A program made the position numbers and the translations under genes. A model generated the notes under the pieces. The model was not told the origin of the DNA. It ran no database searches and worked only from the letters and a program-made list of their open reading frames with translations. 64,000 nt of DNA from Novosphingobium album (ex Hu et al. 2023) (GTDB lineage: Bacteria > Pseudomonadota > Alphaproteobacteria > Sphingomonadales > Sphingomonadaceae): positions 181,753 to 245,752 of the forward strand of contig NZ_JALHLE010000001.1 of assembly GCF_022832385.1 (NCBI RefSeq). The letters run 5' to 3'. Within the stretch, counting starts at the first letter, position 1. Every line of letters begins with the position of its first letter. Of the stretch, positions 22,062 through 30,173 are shown one piece after another.

Positions 22062-24029
22062 ATGTCCAGCATGTTGCGTCACTCCCCCCTGCTTCTGACG
22101 CTTTCGCTAGCGGCGTTCGGAACGCCTGCGCTGGGCGACGAGGGCCGCGAATGGGATGTTGCGCGGGCTCGCTCGATGCAATCGCACGACATGGCGGTGC
22201 ACCAGTCGATCGACCGCTGGCGCCAGCTCGTGGCCAGCGGCCAGATGGGTTTTTCCGCCTATGCCAGCTTCCTGCTGACTTATCCCGGCTATCCGCAGGA
22301 AGCGAAGATCCGCGGATACGCCGAAAACGCGCTGCTGGCCGAATTGCCCGATCCGGGCACGGTGATCGCCTTCTTCGACCGCTATCCGCCACTGACCAGC
22401 GAAGCGGCCGGGCGCTATGCCACTGCACTCGCCGCCGTGCGCCGCTTCGATGCGCGCGACAAGGCGGTGGCCGCCTGGCGCCGCGGCGGGCTGACTGCGA
22501 ACGCGGAAGCCACCCTGCTTTCGCTCTACCGCGACGTGTTCACTCCTGCCGACCACGACGCACGCATGAACGCACTGCTGTGGCAGGGTGAGACCGCGCA
22601 GGCGGAACGGCAGATCTCCTTCGTGTCGGCAGCCAGTCGCGCCCTCTTCATGGAACGGCTGGCGCTGCTGCAGGGCTCCGCGCCCGGCAGCCTGGGTCTT
22701 GCCCTGCCTGCCAACGCGGCATCGGACCCCGGCTATGTCTACAACCGCGCAGTGCAGGCCCGCAAATCCGGCAACCTGCCGGGCGAGATTACCATGCTGG
22801 CCAACCGTCCGCTGCTGGCCGACACTGCGCTCGATCCCGAAAAGTGGGTGAAGGAGCTGCTCACGGCCGCACGCGCGGCCGGCGCCGACAGCGCGGTGAA
22901 GATCGCCAGTTCTATCGACGATGCCTTCGCGCCGGGCACCGACATCAGCCGCATGTCGTACCGCCTGCGTGACGACTACACCTCGCTGGTCTGGCTGGGC
23001 GGCACCAAGGCCCTGTGGACCCTGGGCGACGCGCGCCGCGCCGCGCCGCTGTTCTACCGTTACGGCGCGGCGGCGCAGACGCCGGGGACCCGCTCCAAGG
23101 GCTTCTACTGGGCCGGCCGTGCTCTGGCAAAGGGCGGCGACACGCAGGGGGCCAACCGCTATTTCGAGATGGCGGCGCAATATCCGCAGTATTTCTACGG
23201 CCAGCTCGCACTCGAACGCCTTGGCCGCCCGCTGCCGAATCTCGATACCGCACCGCAGGCGGTCCCGACAGCAGCCGAGCGCAAGGCCTTCCTTGCCCGT
23301 CCGATCGTCGATGCCGTTCGCGATGTTGCTCGCGACGGGGACTGGCGCACGACCGTCCAGTTCTTCCGTGAAATCGCCGACGATGCCGAAAGCGAAGCCG
23401 ATCACGTGCTTGTTGCCGACCTCGCGAAGGAAATAGGGCGGCGTGATCTGGCCGTAATCCTCGGACAGCAGGCGCACGCCGACGGCTTCGGCGAGTTCGG
23501 CGAGATTGCATTCCCGCTCGTGCCGACGCCGCCGGGCAGCAACTGGACCATGGTCCACGCCCTCACCCGGCAGGAAAGCCAGTTCGCCCAGAATGCCCTG
23601 AGCCACGCAGGTGCGCGCGGGTTGATGCAGCTGATGCCCGCCACCGCGCGCGAGCAGGCAGGCAAGATGGGCATGGGCTACAGCGCCGACATGCTGATGA
23701 GCGATGCGACGTACAACATCCGGCTTGGCGACGGCTATTTCGGGCGGATGATGGACTACTACGGCGGCGCCACCCCGCTGGCCGTCGGTGCCTACAACGC
23801 AGGGGCAGGCAACGTGAACAAGTGGCTGCGCGCCAATGGCGATCCGCGTACCGGTGCGATCGACTGGATCGACTGGATCGAGCAGATCCCGATCTACGAA
23901 ACCAAGAACTACATCCAGCGCGTGCTGGAAAACGCCGTGGTCTATGAAGCGATGTATCCCGACAAGTCCGACTACAACGGCCCGAACAAGCTCAGCCACC
24001 TGATGCCGGGCAAACGCACGCCGGGGTAA
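22062..24029 (+). CDS. slt: soluble lytic murein transglycosylase (Slt type)
   Basis: Cleaves peptidoglycan glycan strands with formation of 1,6-anhydromuramic acid. The 655-residue protein has a signal peptide (RHSPLLLTLSLAAFGTPALG), a long alpha-superhelical U/L region with TPR-like repeats (about 40-460), and a C-terminal SLT domain: LTRQESQFAQNALSHAGARG with catalytic Glu at about 504, GLMQLMPATA, and AVGAYNAGAGNVNKWL. Divergent from dapA. A perfect hairpin lies 37 bp downstream. Confidence 0.93.
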   Translation: MSSMLRHSPLLLTLSLAAFGTPALGDEGREWDVARARSMQSHDMAVHQSIDRWRQLVASGQMGFSAYASFLLTYPGYPQEAKIRGYAENALLAELPDPGTVIAFFDRYPPLTSEAAGRYATALAAVRRFDARDKAVAAWRRGGLTANAEATLLSLYRDVFTPADHDARMNALLWQGETAQAERQISFVSAASRALFMERLALLQGSAPGSLGLALPANAASDPGYVYNRAVQARKSGNLPGEITMLANRPLLADTALDPEKWVKELLTAARAAGADSAVKIASSIDDAFAPGTDISRMSYRLRDDYTSLVWLGGTKALWTLGDARRAAPLFYRYGAAAQTPGTRSKGFYWAGRALAKGGDTQGANRYFEMAAQYPQYFYGQLALERLGRPLPNLDTAPQAVPTAAERKAFLARPIVDAVRDVARDGDWRTTVQFFREIADDAESEADHVLVADLAKEIGRRDLAVILGQQAHADGFGEFGEIAFPLVPTPPGSNWTMVHALTRQESQFAQNALSHAGARGLMQLMPATAREQAGKMGMGYSADMLMSDATYNIRLGDGYFGRMMDYYGGATPLAVGAYNAGAGNVNKWLRANGDPRTGAIDWIDWIEQIPIYETKNYIQRVLENAVVYEAMYPDKSDYNGPNKLSHLMPGKRTPG

Positions 24030-24065
24030 GGACCGGCTGCGTGCGGACAAGTTCAGGCACGCCTT

Positions 24066-24100
24066 TCAATGGCAGCTTTTGCCGACATTGCTGCCATTGA
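24066..24100 (+). repeat. 11-bp perfect inverted repeat after slt
   Basis: TCAATGGCAGC (24066-24076), a 13-nt loop, and GCTGCCATTGA (24090-24100). It is either a slt terminator without a U-tract or an operator ahead of the small ORF at 24132. Nothing else is recognised in 24030-24131. Confidence 0.45.
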
Positions 24101-24131
24101 GCCTTGACCTGCAATCACTGGGCTTGGGAAC

Positions 24132-24305
24132 ATGTGGAGCATAATTCGAAGACCGTGGTTTGGGCTTGCAGCAGCAGCGATAGTCGCGGTTTTAGCCATC
24201 TTCCTGCCTACTGAAAGGCAATGGCTTCTCGGGCTGGCAGCGTTCGGGGCATTGTGCGGCACCATCGATTGGGTTTTCCAAACGCCGGAAGGCCCAGACA
24301 GCTAG
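24132..24305 (+). CDS. small predicted membrane protein, 57 aa
   Basis: A short frame reading MWSIIRRPWFG, then a hydrophobic segment (LAAAAIVAVLAIFL, about residues 12-25), a polar turn (PTERQW), a second hydrophobic segment (LLGLAAFGALCGTI, about 32-45) and a polar tail ending EGPDS. A two-helix small membrane protein with the basic residues at the N-terminus is plausible. The ribosome site (TTGGGAAC) is weak. I do not recognise a family. It fills part of the gap between slt and the convergent acyltransferase. Confidence 0.45.
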   Translation: MWSIIRRPWFGLAAAAIVAVLAIFLPTERQWLLGLAAFGALCGTIDWVFQTPEGPDS

Positions 24306-24385
24306 CCCCGAACTTTCCCCTTGCTCAACCAACGGGTCCATGCGTCCGGGAAGCAGCCGGCCACTCAGGCAGGAATGCCCAAGCC

Positions 24386-25483
24386 TCAGGTATAGGACCG
24401 GTGAACTTGCGCTTGCCGTGCCGTAATACGCTTTGCGAGGTAGCGCCCCATGGCGATCCCCGGCAGTTCCACCCAACGATACATCGCAAAACTGGCGCAA
24501 AGCGTCAGCACCAGCGCGGCCAATATCCGCAGAAGGGCGTTTTCGACCCACCAGGTCAAAACGATCGCGGGCCCGTGAAGCATGTAGATCGAGAAACTCA
24601 CCTTGCCCAAACGCGCCAGGAACGCCGTGACGCGTCCGGTGCTCCGGCCGCGAGCCAGCGCAACGGCCGTAAAGTAAATCGCCGGGGCAATGAGCCAGGG
24701 CCAGAACGATTGGGCCAAGGTAATGTCGGGATGCGTGAAGTATCCAAATGCGACGAGATTCGCGATCATCATCGCGACAAGGAACACCGCAATCCAGGCC
24801 ACCATCCGCCGCGACGAGATCTCCCCGACTATCCAGCGGTAGCTCTGGGCCCCGATCGTGGCGGCATAGAGCATTCCCAGCCGGCCCAGCGGCGCGCGGT
24901 GCCCGCTTGCCAGCGAAGCAACCGTGACGACAATGATCAGGACGGTTGCGGCCTTGCACAGCATGTCGATCGAGCGTTCGCGGCGCCACCACCAGCAAAG
25001 GGCGAATGCTCCGTACCAGGCGAATTCCAGACTGAGAGTCCAGGTCACACCCAGAAAGGGCTCAACCTTCACATAGTCCTGAATCAGGAGAAGATTGGCC
25101 GCCCAGGCTTTCCATCCCGCCGTCCACATCCACGACAAGTGATAGGGAGGAACAATCGAGGGCAGGAGCAGCATCACGGCATAGCAGAACAGCACGCCGG
25201 GAAAGATCCGGAAGATCCGGCGCAGCGCGAATTTCCGCAAGTCGAAATGTCCGCGCACGGACAAGGGCATGACAAAGCCGCTGATCACGAAGAACAGCAC
25301 AACGCCAAAAACACCGGGTGAAATAGCCGGTGGAATAGCTTGGAAAAAGGCCGAATTGGCACTTTCAAAAGAATGCTGCACGAACACCGCCAGCGCCGCG
25401 ATGAGCCGCAGCGCGTCCACCCACTCGTAGCGGCCGCCATCATCCGGACGAACCGGTCTCTCAGCCTCAGTTATTGAAGGCAA
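24386..25483 (-). CDS. acyltransferase family 3 membrane protein
   Basis: A 365-residue multi-pass membrane O-acyltransferase, of the kind that transfers acetyl or other acyl groups to surface carbohydrates or lipids. The N-terminus carries the signature YEWVDALRLIAALAVFVQHS (conserved R and H), followed by about ten hydrophobic segments (for example FGVVLFFVISGFVMPL, then LRRIFRIFPGVLF). The open frame extends back over greB to 26140, but that part is antisense shadow. I choose TTG at 25483 because AGGAG lies seven bases upstream; ATG at 25576 is an alternative. Substrate unknown. Confidence 0.82.
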   Translation of the reverse strand: MPSITEAERPVRPDDGGRYEWVDALRLIAALAVFVQHSFESANSAFFQAIPPAISPGVFGVVLFFVISGFVMPLSVRGHFDLRKFALRRIFRIFPGVLFCYAVMLLLPSIVPPYHLSWMWTAGWKAWAANLLLIQDYVKVEPFLGVTWTLSLEFAWYGAFALCWWWRRERSIDMLCKAATVLIIVVTVASLASGHRAPLGRLGMLYAATIGAQSYRWIVGEISSRRMVAWIAVFLVAMMIANLVAFGYFTHPDITLAQSFWPWLIAPAIYFTAVALARGRSTGRVTAFLARLGKVSFSIYMLHGPAIVLTWWVENALLRILAALVLTLCASFAMYRWVELPGIAMGRYLAKRITARQAQVHRSYT

Positions 25484-25639
25484 TGACTCACTCCTGCGCC
25501 AGCCCGAGCAAGCTGCTTTGCCCCCAATTTCGGCAGCACTGCAAGGGTGCCGTTTGAGGTAATCAGGAATCCCCATCACCACAGCTGGGTACACCGGGCG
25601 GGGCTTGGCCGCCTGCGCCTCGCCGCGTAAGAGGCCGGG

Positions 25640-26125
25640 ATGAAACCCGCCGGTCCCCCCATCACTCCCGCAGGCATGGCCGCCCTGCGCACCCGCTACG
25701 ACCACTTGCTTGGCAAGGAACGGCCGGAAATCGTCGAGATCGTCTCGTGGGCTGCGGGCAATGGCGACCGGTCGGAGAACGGCGACTACCTCTATGGCCG
25801 CAAGCGGATGCGCGAGATCGACCGCGAACTCGCCCACCTCGCGCGGCGGATGAAGGCGCTGCGCGTGGTCGATCCGGCGCGGCAGGAAGAGCGCGACAAG
25901 GTCTTCTTCGGCGCCACCGTCGAATTGGCGGACGAGGACGACGCGCGCATGACCGTCACGCTGGTCGGTGACGACGAACAGGACGCGTCGGCCGGAAAGA
26001 TCGGCTGGAGCGCGCCCCTCGCCCGCGCGCTGCGGGGCGCCGGGATCGGCGACCTGCGCACAGTCCGGCTTCCCTCCGGCGAGAAGGAATGGGAAGTCAT
26101 GACGATCGAATATCCGCCCATCTGA
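25640..26125 (+). CDS. greB: transcription elongation factor GreB
   Basis: Rescues backtracked RNA polymerase by stimulating transcript cleavage. The 161-residue sequence has the N-terminal coiled coil with NGDRSENGDYLYGRKRMREIDREL (the acidic loop tip, GreB-like in its LYGRKR), followed by the C-terminal FKBP-like domain (VFFGATVELADED...VTLVGDDEQD). The NGDxSENxDY motif identifies Gre and the GRKRMREIDR stretch favours GreB over GreA. The ATG at 25640 follows an AAGAGGC site. Confidence 0.9.
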   Translation: MKPAGPPITPAGMAALRTRYDHLLGKERPEIVEIVSWAAGNGDRSENGDYLYGRKRMREIDRELAHLARRMKALRVVDPARQEERDKVFFGATVELADEDDARMTVTLVGDDEQDASAGKIGWSAPLARALRGAGIGDLRTVRLPSGEKEWEVMTIEYPPI

Positions 26126-26185
26126 CGGTTTTGCGTTCAATCAAAGTTCAATGCGTCATCACCGCGGTACACCACCCCCCCAGTG

Positions 26186-26206
26186 AACAGTACTGTTGAT
26201 TAACAG
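26186..26206 (+). promoter_or_regulatory. overlapping palindromes upstream of the first Rieske gene
   Basis: AACAGTACTGTT (26186-26197) is a perfect 12-bp palindrome, and its right half CTGTT pairs again with AACAG after GATT (26193-26206). Three alternating half-sites sit 21-41 bp before the GTG start at 26227, a good place for a repressor. No cognate regulator is adjacent. Confidence 0.45.
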
Positions 26207-26226
26207 CTTGTGATGGGAGCGGAGCA

Positions 26227-27609
26227 GTGAACGAACTGAGCAAGGTCAAAACGGCCGCGGACACGGCCCCCGAGCCGGTCGTCATTCCGGTTGAAGCCTA
26301 TATTTCAGAGGAATACGCCCGCGCCGAGCGCGACAAGCTGTGGCGCAAATGCTGGCTGCAGGCCGGCCGCGTGGAGGATCTGCCCGAGGTCGGCAGCTAC
26401 ATCACATACGAGATCCTCGACGACTCGGTGCTGATCGTGCGCGTCGCCGAAGGCGAGGCCGCCAATGGCGCGGATGGCAGGATCAAGGCCTACCGCAACG
26501 TTTGCACCCACCGCGGCCGCCGCCTTGTCGACACGCCCAAGGGCGAGCGCAATGCCCACGGCAAGCGCATGAACTTCGTCTGCGGCTTCCACGCCTGGAC
26601 TTTCGAGCTGGACGGCTCGTGCAGCTATATCCAGTCGAAGCAGGACTGGGGCACGAAGCTGTGCGACGAAGTGACGCGGCTGGGCGAAGTGAAGATCGAC
26701 ACCTGGGGCGGCTTCGTGTGGATCAACCTCGATCCCGGGGCCGAGCCGCTCCGCGACTACCTAGAACCCGCCGCAACCATGCTCGATCCCTTCCAGCTCC
26801 AGAACATGCGCCCGCGCTGGCGCAACTGGACGGTGTTCGACTGCAACTGGAAGGTCGCGCTCGAGGCCTTCAACGAGACCTACCACGTCCCCGGCACGCA
26901 CCCCGAATTCACTGAGTTCGGTGACTTCACCGGCTGGGGCCGCCCGCAAGGCAAGCATAGCCACATCGGCTACGACACCGGCGAAGGACCGAAGGAGAAC
27001 GCCTCCAAGCTGCGCCTCGGCGCGGGCGATCCTCGCACTACGACCGCGCAGATGCAGAAGTACACCTGGGAAGGCGTCAACACCAACACCACAAAGACGC
27101 TGGTGGACGTGGCCCAGACGCTGCCCGACGTGCTGCCCGAAGGCACCTCGGCCGCCGAAGTTCTGCGCTACTGGCTGGATACGGCGCGCGAGATCGACGC
27201 CGGGCGCGGCGTAATCTGGCCGGATGTCAATCCGTCCCACGTCGCCGCCAGCGGCACGTCATGGCAGATCTTCCCGAACCAGCAGATCGGCCACGCGGTG
27301 AACAACATGCTCTGCTATCAGGCCCGGCCCTACGGCTACGATCCCGGCAAGTGCATCTTCGAAGTGGCCGTTTACGAACTTTACCCCGAAGGCGAGGAGT
27401 CGGACACGCAATGGCAATACGCGGATCCGGCCGACTTCCCGCACGTGCTGCTGCAGGACTTTTCCAACATGGCCGCCGTGCAGCAGGGCATGAAGATGGC
27501 GGGCTATGCCGGTAACATTCCCAACCCCAAGGCCGAAGGCGCGGTGATCAGCCTGCACCGCAATCTGGCGCGCTACATGGGCACGGGCGAGCCGAAGGAT
27601 CTCGAATGA
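26227..27609 (+). CDS. aromatic ring-hydroxylating Rieske oxygenase, alpha subunit (1)
   Basis: A 460-residue Rieske non-haem iron oxygenase. Rieske [2Fe-2S] ligands: C93-T-H95 and C119-G-F-H122. The catalytic-domain iron triad is in NETYHVPGTHPE (H220, H225). Such proteins insert oxygen into aromatic or related compounds using electrons from a reductase/ferredoxin, none of which is encoded nearby. It differs from the other two alpha subunits by lacking a downstream NTF2-like gene and having a long insert (GRPQGKHSHIGYDTG...). GTG start with GGGAGCGGA upstream. It is monocistronic: a palindromic operator-like site precedes it and a long hairpin follows. Substrate unknown. Confidence 0.88.
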   Translation: MNELSKVKTAADTAPEPVVIPVEAYISEEYARAERDKLWRKCWLQAGRVEDLPEVGSYITYEILDDSVLIVRVAEGEAANGADGRIKAYRNVCTHRGRRLVDTPKGERNAHGKRMNFVCGFHAWTFELDGSCSYIQSKQDWGTKLCDEVTRLGEVKIDTWGGFVWINLDPGAEPLRDYLEPAATMLDPFQLQNMRPRWRNWTVFDCNWKVALEAFNETYHVPGTHPEFTEFGDFTGWGRPQGKHSHIGYDTGEGPKENASKLRLGAGDPRTTTAQMQKYTWEGVNTNTTKTLVDVAQTLPDVLPEGTSAAEVLRYWLDTAREIDAGRGVIWPDVNPSHVAASGTSWQIFPNQQIGHAVNNMLCYQARPYGYDPGKCIFEVAVYELYPEGEESDTQWQYADPADFPHVLLQDFSNMAAVQQGMKMAGYAGNIPNPKAEGAVISLHRNLARYMGTGEPKDLE

Positions 27610-27657
27610 GAACGGGAAAGCCCCGTGCCGCCATCAGCCCACGGGGCTTTCCCGTTC
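27610..27657. terminator. 18-bp perfect hairpin between convergent genes
   Basis: The arm at 27610-27627 (GAACGGGAAAGCCCCGTG) is perfectly complementary to 27640-27657, with a 12-nt loop. It begins directly after the Rieske stop and overlaps the stop of the convergent membrane-protein gene. It is probably a shared bidirectional terminator, although no U-tract follows. Confidence 0.7.
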
Positions 27658-28423
27658 AAGCGGCCGCGACATGGCGCCCTGCGCGTTGCGGCAGAATCAG
27701 GATCAGCACGATCATCGTGGCGCCGAGCGCTGCGGACGCCATCGGGCGGCTGAGGTCGAGCCCGCCATGGGCAAAAGGCTTGTCGAGAAAATCGCCGACC
27801 GTCGCCCCCAGCGGACGAGTGAGGATGAAGGCGCTCCAGAACAACAGCACGGGGCTCATGCGCGTCTTCTTCCACAGCACCACGAGGGCAAGAAGCAGCC
27901 CCCCGAACAGCATGGCCCCGCCCAGATAGCCGAAACCGCCATCGTCGGCCGCCCAGTCACCCACCGCGGTACCCAGCGTCTGGGAAAACGTGATCGTCAG
28001 CCAGTAGAACACCTCGGACCGGGGCGTGCCCACCGTTTCCACCGAGACGGACCCGAGCACCGCCTTCCAAGCTGCCAGCGAAACCGCCACGCATCCGGCC
28101 AGCAGCAATGCGCCGCCCGGATAGCCGATGCCCAGCGAACGCGTCGCGAAATCGGCCATCGTCGTCCCCGCCGTCGTTGAAGCGACGATGGCCGCCCAAT
28201 AGAGAAAGGGGTGATACTGGCGCGCACGGATTTGCGCCGACACCAGCGCGAGCAGGGGCACCACGAAAATCGCCGTGCTGACAAGGTATCCCATGTCGTA
28301 GCTCATCGACAGGGTGTCGCCAGCGGTCTCCCCCAGCGTGGTCGCAAGAATCTTGATCACCCAGAACCCCAGCGTCACCGCGGGAACCTTGGCCAAGGCA
28401 CAAGAGGGGCTTTCGTTCATCAT
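27656..28423 (-). CDS. COG4705-like membrane protein with four internal repeats
   Basis: An integral membrane protein of about 255 residues, similar to the COG4705 'uncharacterised membrane-anchored protein' group. Four repeats each carry a T-x-G-x-(T/A)-x-x-D core inside a helix: TLGETAGDT, TTAGTTMADF, TLGTAVGDW and PLGATVGDF. The evenly spaced acidic/Thr motifs within membrane segments resemble a transport pathway, but the substrate is unknown. The start could be ATG at 28423 or 28420 (TTG at 28426 also in frame); GGAAGG just upstream fits either ATG. It lies downstream of sthA on the same strand, separated by a large inverted repeat. Confidence 0.7.
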   Translation of the reverse strand: MMNESPSCALAKVPAVTLGFWVIKILATTLGETAGDTLSMSYDMGYLVSTAIFVVPLLALVSAQIRARQYHPFLYWAAIVASTTAGTTMADFATRSLGIGYPGGALLLAGCVAVSLAAWKAVLGSVSVETVGTPRSEVFYWLTITFSQTLGTAVGDWAADDGGFGYLGGAMLFGGLLLALVVLWKKTRMSPVLLFWSAFILTRPLGATVGDFLDKPFAHGGLDLSRPMASAALGATMIVLILILPQRAGRHVAAA

Positions 28424-28453
28424 CAACCTTCCGATCGTCGCATCGCCGCCCCG

Positions 28454-28538
28454 GCCGTGCCTGACGGCGGCGTCCGGCCGCAGCGCAGGCCCGGACCGGG
28501 GCCGCTTCAGACAGCAAGACGCCGCCGTCAGGCGCGGC
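28454..28538 (-). repeat. 21-bp inverted repeat between sthA and the COG4705 gene
   Basis: 28454-28474 and 28518-28538 are complementary at 20 of 21 positions around a 43-nt loop, which itself contains a small CGGCC/GGCCG stem. It starts 10 bp after the sthA stop (minus strand). It may terminate sthA or form a regulatory leader for the following gene. Confidence 0.55.
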
Positions 28539-28547
28539 CCCCAGCCA

Positions 28548-29942
28548 TCAGCGCGCCATCCGGTTCCATGCGTCGAGCGCAGCGATCTTGTAGGCTTCGG
28601 CGAGCGTCGGGTAATTGAACGTGTTCTCGATGAAATAGTCGATCGTGCCCTTCAGGTTGAGCACGGCCTGCCCGATGTGGATCAGCTCGGTCGCGCCCTC
28701 GCCGATGATGTGGACGCCCAGCAGGCGGCGGGTCTTGTTCGAGAAGATCATCTTCATCAGCCCCTGCTCCAGACCCATGATGTGCCCGCGCGAGGTTTCG
28801 CGGAAACGGGCGATGCCGGTCTCGTAATTGATCCCGCGTTCGCGCACTTCCTGCTCGCTCATGCCCACGGTCGAGATTTCGGGGACGGCGTAGATGCCAT
28901 AGGGGAAGAACGCGGGGGCGGGCGGCAGCGGCAGGCCGAAAGCGTGGCAGGCGGCGATGCGGCCCTGCTCCATCGAGGTCGATGCAAGACTGGGAAAGCC
29001 GATAACGTCGCCCGCCGCGTATATGTGCGGCACATCGGTCTGGTAAGTCTTCGGATCGATCGTGAGCCGCCCTCGCCCGTCGGTTGTGAGGCCGCAGGCA
29101 TCCAGCCCCAGATCGCCCGTCGCGCCCATGCGGCCCGCGCAGTAGAGCAACATTTCGGTGCGCACCGCGCGCCCGTCCTTGAGCGTGGTGAGAATGCGCC
29201 CATCCGTGCCCTTCTCCACCGTGTCCACCGGCACGCCGAGGCGGAAGGTCACGCCGCGGTCGCGCAGCTGATGGACGAATTCGTCGATGATCTCCCGGTC
29301 GACGAAATCGAGGAACGTGCTGCGCGGCTCGATCACCGTCACCGCCACGTCGAGTGCCGAGAAGATCGTGGCATATTCGATGCCGATCACCCCGGCCCCC
29401 ACGACAGTCAGCGAGCGCGGCAGGCGGGGAATGTCGACTACCTGGTCGCTGTCCATGATCGCCGGATCGTCAAAGTCGATGCCCTCGGGGTGGAACGGCA
29501 CCGTGCCCACCGCAATCAGGAAGCGTTCGCCCTCCACGATCAGTTCGCTGCCGTCGGGCGAGGTCACCACCACCTTGTTCGGATCGATGAAGCGCGCGAA
29601 ACCCGCCATGGTAGACACGCCGTTGCGCAGGAACTGGTGCTCCAGTACATCAACTTCATAGGTAAGCGTCTTACCGAGGCGGATCGACAGATCCTCGCTG
29701 CCGATCTCCTTCTTCACGCGGTAGGAGCGTCCATAGAAGCCCCGCTCGCGCCAGCCGGACAGGTTCAGCGCGGTCTCGCGCAGGGTCTTCGACGGGATCG
29801 TGCCCGTGTGCACCGACACCCCGCCCACTTTCAGCCGCCCCTCGATGACGAGGACGGACTTGCCCAGCTTCGCAGCCTGAATCGCTGCACGCCGGCCTGA
29901 CGGCCCGCTGCCGATAACGACGAACTCGTAACGCCCCACCAT
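28548..29942 (-). CDS. sthA: Si-specific NAD(P)+ transhydrogenase (soluble)
   Basis: A cytoplasmic flavoprotein that equilibrates NADPH and NADH. The 464-residue protein has the FAD site VIGSGPSGRRAAIQAAKLG, the second Rossmann motif VVGAGVIGIEYATIF, the FAD contact YAAGDVIGFPSLAS, and a dimerisation domain ending YPTLAEAYKIAALDAWNR. As expected for SthA rather than lipoamide dehydrogenase, the redox CxxxxC is absent (GGVSVHTGTIPSKTLRE). The start is the ATG at 29942 (MVGRYEFVVIGSG); the frame is open to 30044 without support. Confidence 0.92.
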   Translation of the reverse strand: MVGRYEFVVIGSGPSGRRAAIQAAKLGKSVLVIEGRLKVGGVSVHTGTIPSKTLRETALNLSGWRERGFYGRSYRVKKEIGSEDLSIRLGKTLTYEVDVLEHQFLRNGVSTMAGFARFIDPNKVVVTSPDGSELIVEGERFLIAVGTVPFHPEGIDFDDPAIMDSDQVVDIPRLPRSLTVVGAGVIGIEYATIFSALDVAVTVIEPRSTFLDFVDREIIDEFVHQLRDRGVTFRLGVPVDTVEKGTDGRILTTLKDGRAVRTEMLLYCAGRMGATGDLGLDACGLTTDGRGRLTIDPKTYQTDVPHIYAAGDVIGFPSLASTSMEQGRIAACHAFGLPLPPAPAFFPYGIYAVPEISTVGMSEQEVRERGINYETGIARFRETSRGHIMGLEQGLMKMIFSNKTRRLLGVHIIGEGATELIHIGQAVLNLKGTIDYFIENTFNYPTLAEAYKIAALDAWNRMAR

Positions 29943-30173
29943 GTCTGCCTCCGGAAGCCGTGCCGGCCGGTCAGCCGGGCCCGTTCCCTCTCCTCCGTAA
30001 GCGGTTGGAGTGTGCGTTGCCCGGCGCTGCATGGCAACATGCATTTGCGTGCACTGCCCATTTTGAGTTTGGATGGCTCACAAGAAGAATGGCATAGTGA
30101 TGAGCGTGCTTATCTTTGACTGCAGGATGCGCACCGCCAGTGGCTGGCAAGGTGCGTCCGCAATGGGAATGGG

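Noticed and set aside
22107..24050. 647-codon minus frame over the lytic transglycosylase
   Set aside because: Shadow of slt; low-complexity Arg/Gly/His composition.
24386..26140. 584-codon acyltransferase frame running across greB
   Set aside because: The part beyond 25576 is antisense to greB; the acyltransferase fold needs only 365 residues and has a ribosome site at a TTG (25483).
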